Below, one piece after another: positions 1-5,527 of a DNA stretch of 5,527 nucleotides; position 1 is the stretch's first letter, and every line of letters starts with the position of its first letter. The stretch lies in assembly GCA_002839245.1 (NCBI GenBank), contig PGXR01000194.1, positions 1-5,527 on the forward strand, read 5' to 3'. This DNA is from Spirochaetae bacterium HGW-Spirochaetae-7. Its GTDB lineage: Bacteria; Spirochaetota; Spirochaetia; Treponematales; UBA12059. The notes below the pieces were generated by a model, which was not told the DNA's origin, did not search any database, and saw only the letters and a list, made by a program, of their open reading frames with translations. The position numbers and the translations under genes are program-made.

Positions 1-406
1 CCGCCCTTTTGCCTGGTACGGGGAATCCCCTCATGTGTATCCAGTGCGTCTCCCCCTTGCGGAGAATCCGGAACTCTATCTCGAAGGATGACGAGCGGCC
101 TGCTTGCAGCGCGGATTCCAGGCTCTCAGCGTCGTCTTCGTGGATGAATCCCTTTAGCCGCCGGAAATCGACCTCGGACGGGTCCATGTCGAATATCCCG
201 CGGAAACCGGGACTGGCGTAGAGGATTCCGCTGAGGTCGGCCGGAATGACGATGATGGTCATCGAGAGGGATCCGGCGAAATCCTGGAATTCAGGATTGT
301 CCAGAGGCAGGGTGGAGCTGCGGCGCGTCAAGCGGACTAACACAATTGAAACGAGCATCAGCGAAGCGCCGATCGCGGCTGAAAGAATGATCGCGGACGG
401 TATCAC
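1..406 (-). CDS. Membrane-anchored PAS-domain sensor protein (N-terminal part only)
   Basis: This is a 135-residue N-terminal fragment; the 3' end lies beyond the left edge. Residues about 2-24 form one hydrophobic helix (IPSAIILSAAIGASLMLVSI and onward). It is followed by a basic RLTRR stop-transfer, so the rest should be cytoplasmic. Residues about 45-131 read as a PAS fold of the PAS_3 type. The visible pieces are ILYASPGFRGIFDMDPSEV, then FIHEDDAESL, then a strand pair SFEIEFRILRKGETHWIHMR ending in GFPV. The GTG at 406 is the only usual start codon that keeps the whole helix, because this frame is closed by a stop upstream inside the STAS gene. No clear ribosome site precedes it. The 13-base gap after the STAS stop suggests translational coupling. 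The output domain is unseen. A PP2C/SpoIIE phosphatase or a histidine kinase would fit the STAS neighbour, and a GGDEF protein is also possible. The PAS call is confident; the output is unknown. Confidence 0.82.
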   Translation of the reverse strand, partial: MIPSAIILSAAIGASLMLVSIVLVRLTRRSSTLPLDNPEFQDFAGSLSMTIIVIPADLSGILYASPGFRGIFDMDPSEVDFRRLKGFIHEDDAESLESALQAGRSSSFEIEFRILRKGETHWIHMRGFPVPGKRA

Positions 407-419
407 GATGCTGGCGGCT

Positions 420-752
420 TCAGCTGCCTGCCCAGGCCAGCGCCAGGTCCCGCGTGTCGAATATGGTCACGAGCTTGGCGAGCTGGACCATCCTGAACAA
501 TATCTTGACCGAAGGCTGCGCTCCGCAGATGGCGATCCTGGCTCCCCGGGAGAGGGTGTCCCGGACGAGATTGAGGATGGACCCGAGGCCTGTGCTGTCC
601 ACGAACTGCACGAGGCTCAAGTCCAGTATTACGAGTTCAGAAGTCGCGGCGACCGGGTCATACTCCGCGGAAAAATCCCTTGCGCTCAGGGTGTCGAGGT
701 GGTTGAACCCCGGCGTCATGACAAGCGCGCCGTTTATCGTTTCTGCAGTCAT
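420..752 (-). CDS. STAS-domain anti-sigma factor antagonist
   Basis: This 110-residue protein is a single STAS domain, the usual length for the SpoIIAA/RsbV class. Such proteins bind an anti-sigma kinase (or a similar partner) when unphosphorylated and are released when a conserved Ser is phosphorylated. The diagnostic stretch is VILDLSLVQFVDSTGLG at residues 41-57. It holds the central strand, the D44 motif aspartate and the phosphoacceptor S53, with T54 next to it. The GARIAICGAQPSVKILF segment (about 70-86) matches the following strand-helix unit. The ATG start is backed by a strong GGGAGGAA about 4 bases upstream (755-762). It is followed after 13 bases by the PAS sensor gene on the same strand, which suggests one signalling operon. 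No anti-sigma kinase is visible here, so the regulated target (sigma factor, cyclase or other) cannot be named. Confidence 0.9.
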   Translation of the reverse strand: MTAETINGALVMTPGFNHLDTLSARDFSAEYDPVAATSELVILDLSLVQFVDSTGLGSILNLVRDTLSRGARIAICGAQPSVKILFRMVQLAKLVTIFDTRDLALAWAGS

Positions 753-754
753 GG

Positions 755-762
755 TTCCTCCC
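755..762 (-). promoter_or_regulatory. Shine-Dalgarno of the STAS gene
   Basis: The minus strand reads GGGAGGAACC directly before the ATG at 752. This is a strong ribosome site and fixes the start of the STAS protein. It contrasts with the exported-protein gene upstream, which has no usable site. Confidence 0.75.
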
Positions 763-774
763 GCACGAGCGCAC

Positions 775-785
775 AGTATACTATA
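775..785 (-). promoter_or_regulatory. Possible -10 region(s) for the STAS/PAS operon
   Basis: The minus strand carries two overlapping hexamers, TATAGT (785-780) and TATACT (780-775), each 5/6 to the sigma70 -10 consensus. They lie in the 57-base gap between the exported-protein stop and the STAS start. No convincing -35 hexamer stands 16-18 bases upstream of either, so the site may depend on an activator or another sigma factor, or may be chance. AGTATACT is an 8-base perfect palindrome within it. A transcript from here would have a leader of about 15-20 bases that includes the Shine-Dalgarno. Confidence 0.35.
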
Positions 786-809
786 CGGGAAGCGGAAGCG
801 AGCAGCCGA

Positions 810-1595
810 TCATTCATTCCCGCGGAACTTTATGTCCACTACCAGCACCAAGGATACTATTTCGTGTGGATTGACCTTGGCGCTCATCGCGTTGGTGTAT
901 TCCACCTGCGACTTGAGCGACACCGTATTCCAGGGCCTTACGGTGACGCCGCCGAGGACGGACCACTTCTCGAACTGGTTCTCGGGCTCGTAAACCGTGC
1001 TGAAGGTCCCCCCTAACGAAAACAGTATTTCCGGTGCCAGTGCATACTCGGCGGTTCCGAGCAACGCGAAATTGAAGAAGTTCTCGACGGGCACGTAGTG
1101 GTGGAAGGCAACGAATACCGTTGTTCCGAGGGTGAACCCTGGTACTATGGAGTACCGAAGCGCCGGGGAAACGATACCCCCGGCGCTCGAATCGGTGAAT
1201 TCCCCCGTGAAGGACATGCTGGCCATCGCCGGCCCCGACTCGTAGGTCGCGGACAGAAGCGTGGTATGGAGGAGGCCCTCCGTGCGCCAGTCGTACTCGA
1301 GGGCGTAGGAGCCTTCGCCGTAGAAGGCTCCGGGCAGGTCGAATGCAAGCCCCAGCCGACCGCCGGTCACGTCTGAAAAACTGGCGTTGGTGCCGGTGGC
1401 CGCGGTTATGAGATAGAACCCCGACGGCAACGGAGTGAGGAAAACATCTTCCCAAACCAGGCCGTAGCGCTTGTCGCTGTAGTAGTCGAACCCGACGGAA
1501 CTGATGTTGCGGAATTGTCCCTGCCCGAAAGCTGTACCCGCCGCATTGGCGGCGAACAGGACGGCGAGTACGGTGATCGCGATTTTCGGTTTCAT
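810..1595 (-). CDS. Exported beta-rich protein, probable outer-membrane beta-barrel (family not recognised)
   Basis: I do not recognise the family. The 261-residue product begins MKPKIAITVLAVLFAANAAG, a typical Sec signal peptide with a basic n-region and a hydrophobic core. Cleavage is likely near AFG|Q at residues 22-25. The mature part of about 237 residues is rich in alternating hydrophobic/polar strands separated by Gly/Asn/Asp turns, for example RLGLAFDLPG, SYALEYDWR, TLLSATYESG, FALLGTAEYALAPEILFSLG and VSLKSQVEYTNAM. It ends in a strand-like LVLVVDIKFRGNE rather than a classical terminal aromatic. This suggests an 8-12-strand barrel, but it could be a periplasmic or surface beta protein. 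The same frame is open upstream with ATGs at 1613 and 1643. I prefer ATG 1595 because it starts a clean signal peptide and lies at the predicted transcription start of a strong promoter. It has no Shine-Dalgarno. It stands between the aminopeptidase and STAS genes and probably forms its own unit. Confidence 0.72.
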   Translation of the reverse strand: MKPKIAITVLAVLFAANAAGTAFGQGQFRNISSVGFDYYSDKRYGLVWEDVFLTPLPSGFYLITAATGTNASFSDVTGGRLGLAFDLPGAFYGEGSYALEYDWRTEGLLHTTLLSATYESGPAMASMSFTGEFTDSSAGGIVSPALRYSIVPGFTLGTTVFVAFHHYVPVENFFNFALLGTAEYALAPEILFSLGGTFSTVYEPENQFEKWSVLGGVTVRPWNTVSLKSQVEYTNAMSAKVNPHEIVSLVLVVDIKFRGNE

Positions 1596-1601
1596 ACTTG
1601 A

Positions 1602-1630
1602 ATTATAGAGCATTGTCCTCAATATGCCAA
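1602..1630 (-). promoter_or_regulatory. Near-consensus sigma70 promoter of the exported-protein gene
   Basis: The minus strand shows TTGGCA (1630-1625, 5/6 to the -35 consensus), a 17-base spacer, and TATAAT (1607-1602, 6/6 to the -10 consensus). The seventh base after the -10 is the A of the ATG at 1595, so the expected transcription start coincides with the start codon. This would make the mRNA leaderless and explains why no ribosome site precedes that ATG. It also argues against the longer in-frame starts at 1613 and 1643, which lie upstream of the predicted start point. Confidence 0.72.
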
Positions 1631-1653
1631 TAATCCGCGCCATGGCGGCCCCG

Positions 1654-1677
1654 TCATCACGGCCTCATTATCACGGC
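1654..1677 (-). repeat. Short direct repeat upstream of the 1602-1630 promoter
   Basis: On the plus strand TCATCACGGC (1654-1663) and TTATCACGGC (1668-1677) match at 9 of 10 bases, with a 14-base period. The pair lies about 24-47 bases upstream of the -35 of the exported-protein promoter, in the spacer after the aminopeptidase stop. It could be a tandem operator or activator site, but the copies are short and a 14-base period is not a helical turn. Chance is quite possible. I see no convincing hairpin terminator for the aminopeptidase gene in this spacer. Confidence 0.3.
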
Positions 1678-1696
1678 GCCGGCTTCAGGTACATGG

Positions 1697-2920
1697 CTAC
1701 AGGACGAAGTTCCCTTCCCTGAAAACAGCCGCTTCGCTCCCGTCGGACCTGATGCCGATTATCGACAGGTCGGGGCTGCCTACCATGAAGTCCACGTGCA
1801 CGAGGGAATCATTGGCGCCGGCTGCGGCCAGCGCTTCCTTGTCCATTTCGGCGCCGCCTTCGAGGCAGGTGGGATAGGCCTTGCCAAGGGCGAAGTGGCA
1901 GGACGCGTTCTCGTCGAAGAGCGTGTTGTAGAACAATATGCCCGTATTGGAAATGGGCGAGTCATGGGGCACCAGGGCGACCTCGCCCAGCCGCCTGGCT
2001 CCCTCGTCGGTGTCAAGAATCTCCTTGAGCGTGTCGACTCCCGACCCGGCGCCGTAGTCTACCACTGTCCCGTCCTTGAATACCAGCCAGAAGTCCCTGA
2101 TGAGGTTGCCGTTGTAGTTGAGCGGCATCGAAGCGACCAGCTTGCCGTTCGCGCCGTTACGATGCGGCATGGTGTACACTTCTTCGGTGGGCATGTTGGC
2201 CATGAAGGAATAGCCGGAGGGGCATGCGCTGCCTCCCCCGGACCACACGTGGTTTTCAGGCAGGGCTACGGTAAGGTCCGTACCCAGGCCGTTCCCGTAA
2301 TGGAGGCTCGAAAAGGCGTTGCGTTTCAGGAAGTCCAGCCGCGCATCGAGGGCTGCCTGGTGTTCCTGCCATGCCTTGAGCGGATCGGCCTCGTCGACGC
2401 GTACGGCCCGGTAGATGGCATCCCACAATGCTGCCATGGCCTCCCGCTCCGGCTTGCCAGGAAAGACTTTCATGGCCCAGGCGGCGGTGGGTGCCGATGC
2501 GACGCACCAAGCGTTCCTGTCGCTCATGAGGAGGGTCCGGTACGGCTCCAGCGCGATGTTCCTTGCCTTGCTCTGCCGGCTCATGCGCTTGGGATCGACG
2601 TCCTTCATCAGTTCGGGATCGGAGGCGTCTATCCTGAGGAAGGCGGCTCCCGCTTCGGCGTAACCGTTCAGCAAGACTTTAGACCATTCGGGGAACCGGT
2701 CGAGGGAGGCATCGGGGGCGAGGTCCAGCGTTATGCGGTCGGCTTTCTCGTCGATCCAGCGAAGCACCACTTCCCCGGCGCCAGCATCATAAGCTTCTAC
2801 CTGGGCGAGGCGCGCAAATTCCGCACATTCTATAGGCGAACTGATGACGAGGATCTGGCCCTTCTGCAGGTTGATGCCCACCCTCACGAGGAGCCGGGCA
2901 TACTTTACCATGGGGTTCAC
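1697..2920 (-). CDS. M29-family metallo-aminopeptidase (AmpS/AmpT/PepS-like)
   Basis: This 407-residue protein has the usual length for M29 aminopeptidases (about 408-413). These are cytoplasmic enzymes with a two-metal site that remove N-terminal residues from peptides. The N-terminal part begins like the family (KYARLLVRVGINLQKGQ, residues 6-22). The C-terminal metal domain carries ANMPTEEVYTMPHRNG (241-256), LGEVALVPHDSPISNTG (311-327), FYNTLFDENASCHFALG (330-346) and HVDFMVGS (375-382). By family knowledge the metal and catalytic residues are E246 or E247, E313, H342, Y349, H375 and D377, all present. The frame is open up to an ATG at 3022. The GTG at 2920 is preferred because a perfect AGGAGG stands 5 bases before it and the family homology begins there. 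The next in-frame ATG, at 2911, is 14 bases from that site. It is divergent from valS, with a 118-base shared spacer. The gene is intact; substrate preference cannot be read from the sequence. Confidence 0.94.
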   Translation of the reverse strand: MNPMVKYARLLVRVGINLQKGQILVISSPIECAEFARLAQVEAYDAGAGEVVLRWIDEKADRITLDLAPDASLDRFPEWSKVLLNGYAEAGAAFLRIDASDPELMKDVDPKRMSRQSKARNIALEPYRTLLMSDRNAWCVASAPTAAWAMKVFPGKPEREAMAALWDAIYRAVRVDEADPLKAWQEHQAALDARLDFLKRNAFSSLHYGNGLGTDLTVALPENHVWSGGGSACPSGYSFMANMPTEEVYTMPHRNGANGKLVASMPLNYNGNLIRDFWLVFKDGTVVDYGAGSGVDTLKEILDTDEGARRLGEVALVPHDSPISNTGILFYNTLFDENASCHFALGKAYPTCLEGGAEMDKEALAAAGANDSLVHVDFMVGSPDLSIIGIRSDGSEAAVFREGNFVL

Positions 2921-2925
2921 ATGTG

Positions 2926-2931
2926 CCTCCT
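2926..2931 (-). promoter_or_regulatory. Shine-Dalgarno fixing the GTG start of the aminopeptidase
   Basis: The minus strand reads AGGAGG, then CACAT, then GTG at 2920. Consensus sequence and ideal spacing single out the GTG over the ATG at 2911 and over the much longer in-frame ATG at 3022. An ATG at 2922 overlaps the GTG in another frame but meets TGA at once (ATGTGA). Confidence 0.85.
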
Positions 2932-2952
2932 GTTGCCGTTCGAACAGCCGCA

Positions 2953-2961
2953 ACCATAGCA
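2953..2961 (-). promoter_or_regulatory. Possible extended -10 promoter for the aminopeptidase gene
   Basis: The minus strand reads TGCTATGGT, which fits the extended -10 form TGnTATnnT. No good -35 hexamer stands 17 bases upstream, which is tolerated for extended -10 promoters. The predicted start near 2946 would give a leader of about 25 bases that includes the AGGAGG. This is a motif match only. Confidence 0.35.
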
Positions 2962-2972
2962 CGATCCGGCCC

Positions 2973-3002
2973 TTTGCATATACTTCGGGTTTTTGGTAGA
3001 GT
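2973..3002 (+). promoter_or_regulatory. Possible weak promoter for valS
   Basis: TTTGCA (2973-2978) and TAGAGT (2997-3002), 18 bases apart, match the sigma70 hexamers at 4/6 each. The predicted start near 3009 would give a leader of about 30 bases that carries the valS ribosome site. Such a short leader leaves no room for a T-box. The match is weak and no better candidate is visible in the spacer. Confidence 0.28.
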
Positions 3003-3023
3003 GAACGTTGCACATCGCGCACC

Positions 3024-3029
3024 GGAGGG
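3024..3029 (+). promoter_or_regulatory. Shine-Dalgarno of valS
   Basis: GGAGGG lies 9 bases before the ATG at 3039. It supports the start MKAIELAKAYDP, which is also where ValRS homology begins. Confidence 0.75.
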
Positions 3030-3038
3030 CACCATTAC

Positions 3039-5527
3039 ATGAAAGCCATAGAACTGGCAAAGGCTTACGACCCAAAGAAATTCGAGGACCGCCTCTACGC
3101 GGCCACTCTGGCGGAAGGCCTCTTTTCGCCAGCGGCTCCCAACGGCAAGAAGCCTTTCGTCATGGTAATGCCTCCCCCCAACGTCACCGGCGTACTCCAC
3201 ATGGGACACGCGCTCAACAACGCGCTGCCCGATATCCTGGTCCGCTTCCATCGCATGCTCGGGGAGTCGACGCTGTGGCTTCCCGGCACCGACCACGCGG
3301 GCATCGCCACCCAGCATGTCGTCGAGAAGAAGCTTCGCGCCAAAGGCATCGACCGCCATGAGCTCGGCCGCGATAAATTCATCGAAGAGACCTGGAAGGT
3401 CGCCAACGAGCATCATGACGTCATCAAGAACCAGCTCGAGAAGATAGGCTCGAGCTGCGACTGGAGCCGTGAGCGCTTCACCCTCGACGAGGGTCTCTCT
3501 AAAGCCGTTCGCGATGTTTTCGTCACGCTGTACGAGCGCGGCCTCGTGTACAAGGGCGAATACCTGGTCAACTGGTGCCCGTCGTGCGGCACCGCCCTGT
3601 CGGACGACGAGGTCGAGCACGCCGACGAAGCCGGCGCGATGTACCACATCCGCTACGAACTGGTCGATCCGCCCGCCGGCGCCCCGAAGTACATCGAAAT
3701 AGCGACGACCCGGCCGGAGACAATGCTCGGCGATACCGCTGTCGCCTACCACCCGGAGGACGAGCGCTACCTGTCCTTGGCCGGCGCCAAGGTCAGGCTG
3801 CCGCTTGCCGACAGGATCATCCCGATGATAGCGGACGCCTACGTCGACCGCAGCTTCGGAACTGGTCTCGTCAAGATCACCCCGGCCCACGACCCCAACG
3901 ACTTCGAGATAGGCAAGAGGCACGGGCTTCCGAGCGTCAACGTCCTCAACCCCGACGGCACGCTCAACGACAACGTGCCGGCCAGGTACCGGGGCCTCAA
4001 GGTCAAGGATGCGCGCGCCCTGGTCGTCGAGGACCTGACGGCGCTCGGACTCTTCATCAAGCAGGATTCCATAACCCACGCCGTCGGGCACTGCTACCGT
4101 TGCCATACGGTCGTCGAGCCCTACCTGTCCAAGCAGTGGTTCGTCAGGATGCGGCCTCTCGCCGACAAGGCCCTTGCGGCCTGGCGGAACGGCGAGGTCA
4201 AGTTCTATCCCCAGCGCTGGGAGAATACCTACGAGAACTGGCTCACCAACATACGCGACTGGTGCATCAGCCGCCAGCTGTGGTGGGGGCACCGCATCCC
4301 GGCCTGGCACTGCGCGCACTGCGGCAAGACGGTCGTCGCCCGCGAGGAACCCCTGGAATGCCCGTTCTGCAAGTCCACCGAGCTGACGCAGGACGAGGAC
4401 GTGCTCGACACCTGGTTCTCGAGCTGGCTATGGCCGTTCAGCACTCTGGGCTGGCCGGAGGACACCGCCGACTTCCGCAAGTTCTACCCGACCACCACGC
4501 TGCTGACCGGTTTCGACATCATCTTCTTCTGGGTCGCCAGGATGATCATGGCTGGCCTGGAGTTCACCGGGCAGGTGCCGTTCCGCGACATCTGCATGAC
4601 GACGCTCGTCCGTGACAAGCAGGGCCGCAAGATGTCCAAGTCCCTGGGCAACGGCATAGACCCGCTCGAGGTGGTCGAGGAATACGGATCGGACGCGCTC
4701 AAGTTCACGCTCGCTTTCCTCTACACCTCGACGCAGGACATCCTTGTCAACAAGGACGACTTCAAGCTCGGTTCGAAGTTCGCCAACAAGATATGGAACG
4801 CCAGCCGCTATATCCTGATGAACCTCGAGGGCCGCGAGCTCGTCGCGTCACCCGCGCTCAACGACGCCGACCGATGGATAATGGCCCGCCTCAACGCCGC
4901 CGCGGTCCAGGTCCGAGAATCCCTGCTCGCGTACCGCTTCAACGACGCGGCGGGAGCTGTGTACGAGTTTTTCTGGAACGATTTCTGTGACTGGTACCTC
5001 GAGGCAACGAAGGTCTCGACGCGCTCGGATTCCGACGCGGAGAAGGACAGGGCGGTCACCGTGCTGCTTTCCATCCTCGAGGAATCCCTGGCCCTGATCC
5101 ATCCCTTCCTGCCTTTCGTCACCGAGGAAATCTACGGCAAGCTGCCGGGAAACAGCGGCCGCCTGATGCTCAAGGCGTATCCCGCGGATATTCCGGCCAG
5201 GCGCGACCCAGAACTGCTCGAGCGTTTCGGTTCGGTGAAGGAACTGGTTACGATAGTCCGCAGTCTTCGCAGCGAGTTCGGCATAGCGCCGGAAAAGAAG
5301 CTGCGCGTCGCCGTGCGCTTCGACGACGGCTTCGCGGGCGGCGCCTTCATGGGACGGAACGCCGAGCTGGTATCGTTGCTCGCCGGCGCTTCCGCCATCG
5401 AGTTCATCGGGACCAAGCCGGCGGGAGCGCTCTCCCTGGCAGGCCGCGGTTTCGAGGTCTACGTGTTTGCCCGGGAGGCGGTGGACGTGGCCCTGCTCGC
5501 CGCCCGCTTCGCCTCCCTGCGCCGCCG
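3039..5527 (+). CDS. valS: Valyl-tRNA synthetase (C-terminal end missing)
   Basis: This is a class I aminoacyl-tRNA synthetase that charges tRNA-Val with valine in the cytoplasm. It reads 829 residues without a stop to the right edge; the family runs to about 880-950, so mainly the C-terminal coiled-coil arm is missing. Landmarks in order: PPPNVTGVLHMGH with the HIGH-type HMGH at 54-57; GTDHAGIATQ; NWCPSCGTALSDDEVEH with C180/C183; the CP1 editing domain with ATTRPETMLGDTAVA (T223/T224) and PAHDPNDFEIGKRHGL (D285); GHCYRC with C352/C355; DWCISRQLWWGHRIPAW; a second Cys cluster C425/C428 and C441/C444; DEDVLDTWFSSW; GFDIIFFWVARMI; KMSKSLGN at 531-535; and an anticodon-binding domain from about 590 with FCDWYLEATK. 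All core catalytic and editing motifs are intact. The usual Trp in the early LYxxWxxxG motif is Thr (T23). The wording resembles spirochaete ValRS from memory. Confidence 0.97.
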   Translation, partial: MKAIELAKAYDPKKFEDRLYAATLAEGLFSPAAPNGKKPFVMVMPPPNVTGVLHMGHALNNALPDILVRFHRMLGESTLWLPGTDHAGIATQHVVEKKLRAKGIDRHELGRDKFIEETWKVANEHHDVIKNQLEKIGSSCDWSRERFTLDEGLSKAVRDVFVTLYERGLVYKGEYLVNWCPSCGTALSDDEVEHADEAGAMYHIRYELVDPPAGAPKYIEIATTRPETMLGDTAVAYHPEDERYLSLAGAKVRLPLADRIIPMIADAYVDRSFGTGLVKITPAHDPNDFEIGKRHGLPSVNVLNPDGTLNDNVPARYRGLKVKDARALVVEDLTALGLFIKQDSITHAVGHCYRCHTVVEPYLSKQWFVRMRPLADKALAAWRNGEVKFYPQRWENTYENWLTNIRDWCISRQLWWGHRIPAWHCAHCGKTVVAREEPLECPFCKSTELTQDEDVLDTWFSSWLWPFSTLGWPEDTADFRKFYPTTTLLTGFDIIFFWVARMIMAGLEFTGQVPFRDICMTTLVRDKQGRKMSKSLGNGIDPLEVVEEYGSDALKFTLAFLYTSTQDILVNKDDFKLGSKFANKIWNASRYILMNLEGRELVASPALNDADRWIMARLNAAAVQVRESLLAYRFNDAAGAVYEFFWNDFCDWYLEATKVSTRSDSDAEKDRAVTVLLSILEESLALIHPFLPFVTEEIYGKLPGNSGRLMLKAYPADIPARRDPELLERFGSVKELVTIVRSLRSEFGIAPEKKLRVAVRFDDGFAGGAFMGRNAELVSLLAGASAIEFIGTKPAGALSLAGRGFEVYVFAREAVDVALLAARFASLRR

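Noticed and set aside
246..1016. A 256-residue open frame on the plus strand
   Set aside because: It crosses the PAS, STAS and exported-protein genes and their spacers in antisense, has no recognisable domain, and is explained by composition.
1596..1643. Longer starts for the exported protein (ATG at 1613 or 1643)
   Set aside because: Both lie upstream of the predicted transcription start. The GAGG before 1613 is only 3 bases from that ATG, and the 1643 start overlaps the -35 region. The signal peptide begins cleanly at 1595.
1641..1696. A possible rho-independent terminator after the aminopeptidase gene
   Set aside because: Only short 4-base stems (CCGT/ACGG, GGCC/GGCC) can be drawn and no U-tract follows on the minus strand.
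1796..2959. A 387-residue open frame on the plus strand
   Set aside because: It is antisense to the M29 aminopeptidase, which has all family motifs and a perfect ribosome site. No domain is recognisable in the plus-strand product.
2921..3022. A longer N-terminus for the aminopeptidase (ATG at 3022)
   Set aside because: The extra 34 residues do not resemble the family N-terminus, and they would place the start in the valS leader. The GTG at 2920 has AGGAGG at 5-base spacing.
3009..3038. A T-box or other riboswitch ahead of valS
   Set aside because: The space between the divergent genes is 118 bases and the likely leader about 30. No T-box specifier stem, consensus T-box sequence or terminator/antiterminator is seen.
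2787..4319. A 510-residue open frame on the minus strand across valS
   Set aside because: It lies antisense to the well-supported 5' half of valS and runs into the aminopeptidase gene in another frame. Its low-complexity Val/Gly/Asp/Arg-rich composition is typical of an antisense shadow in GC-rich coding DNA.
3575..4615. A 346-residue plus-strand frame inside valS
   Set aside because: It is an Arg/Pro/Gly/Ala-rich alternate frame of valS, whose own frame carries intact catalytic motifs throughout this stretch.

Overview
The window is GC-rich bacterial chromosome, roughly 60% G+C by eye. It shows ordinary operon-style packing and no sign of a mobile element, CRISPR array, tRNA or rRNA. Four genes lie on the minus strand. 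One gene, valS, is read divergently on the plus strand and runs off the right edge. The lineage cannot be fixed without a search. The valyl-tRNA synthetase keeps the full set of Cys pairs and has a wording around its anticodon-binding domain (FKLGSKFANKIWNASRYILM) that I associate from memory with spirochaetes. An exported beta-rich protein implies a diderm envelope. A free-living or uncultured spirochaete is my best guess, at low to moderate confidence.

Layout from left to right. Positions 1-406 (minus) hold the 5' part of a membrane-anchored PAS-domain sensor whose output domain lies outside the window. Positions 420-752 (minus) encode a single-domain STAS protein, an anti-sigma factor antagonist with the phosphorylatable Ser in DSTGLG. 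It sits 13 bases upstream of the sensor gene. Positions 810-1595 (minus) encode an exported protein with a signal peptide and a beta-barrel-like body, family not recognised. It is preceded by a near-consensus sigma70 promoter placed so that transcription would start on the A of its ATG, that is, an apparently leaderless mRNA. Positions 1697-2920 (minus) encode a complete M29-family (AmpS-like) metallo-aminopeptidase that starts at GTG behind a perfect Shine-Dalgarno. A 118-base divergent spacer (2921-3038) separates it from valS (3039 to the right edge), which lacks only its C-terminal end.

Functionally, the STAS and PAS genes look like one signalling unit of the partner-switching type. The aminopeptidase and valS are housekeeping functions (peptide turnover and tRNA charging) and share only the divergent control region. 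The exported protein appears to be its own transcription unit.

I found no clearly novel system. The points most worth a second look are the apparent leaderless start of the exported-protein gene, the STAS/membrane-PAS pair with its unseen output domain, and the unrecognised exported protein. Several long open frames lie antisense to real genes and are composition shadows. No gene-free stretch exceeds about 120 bases.
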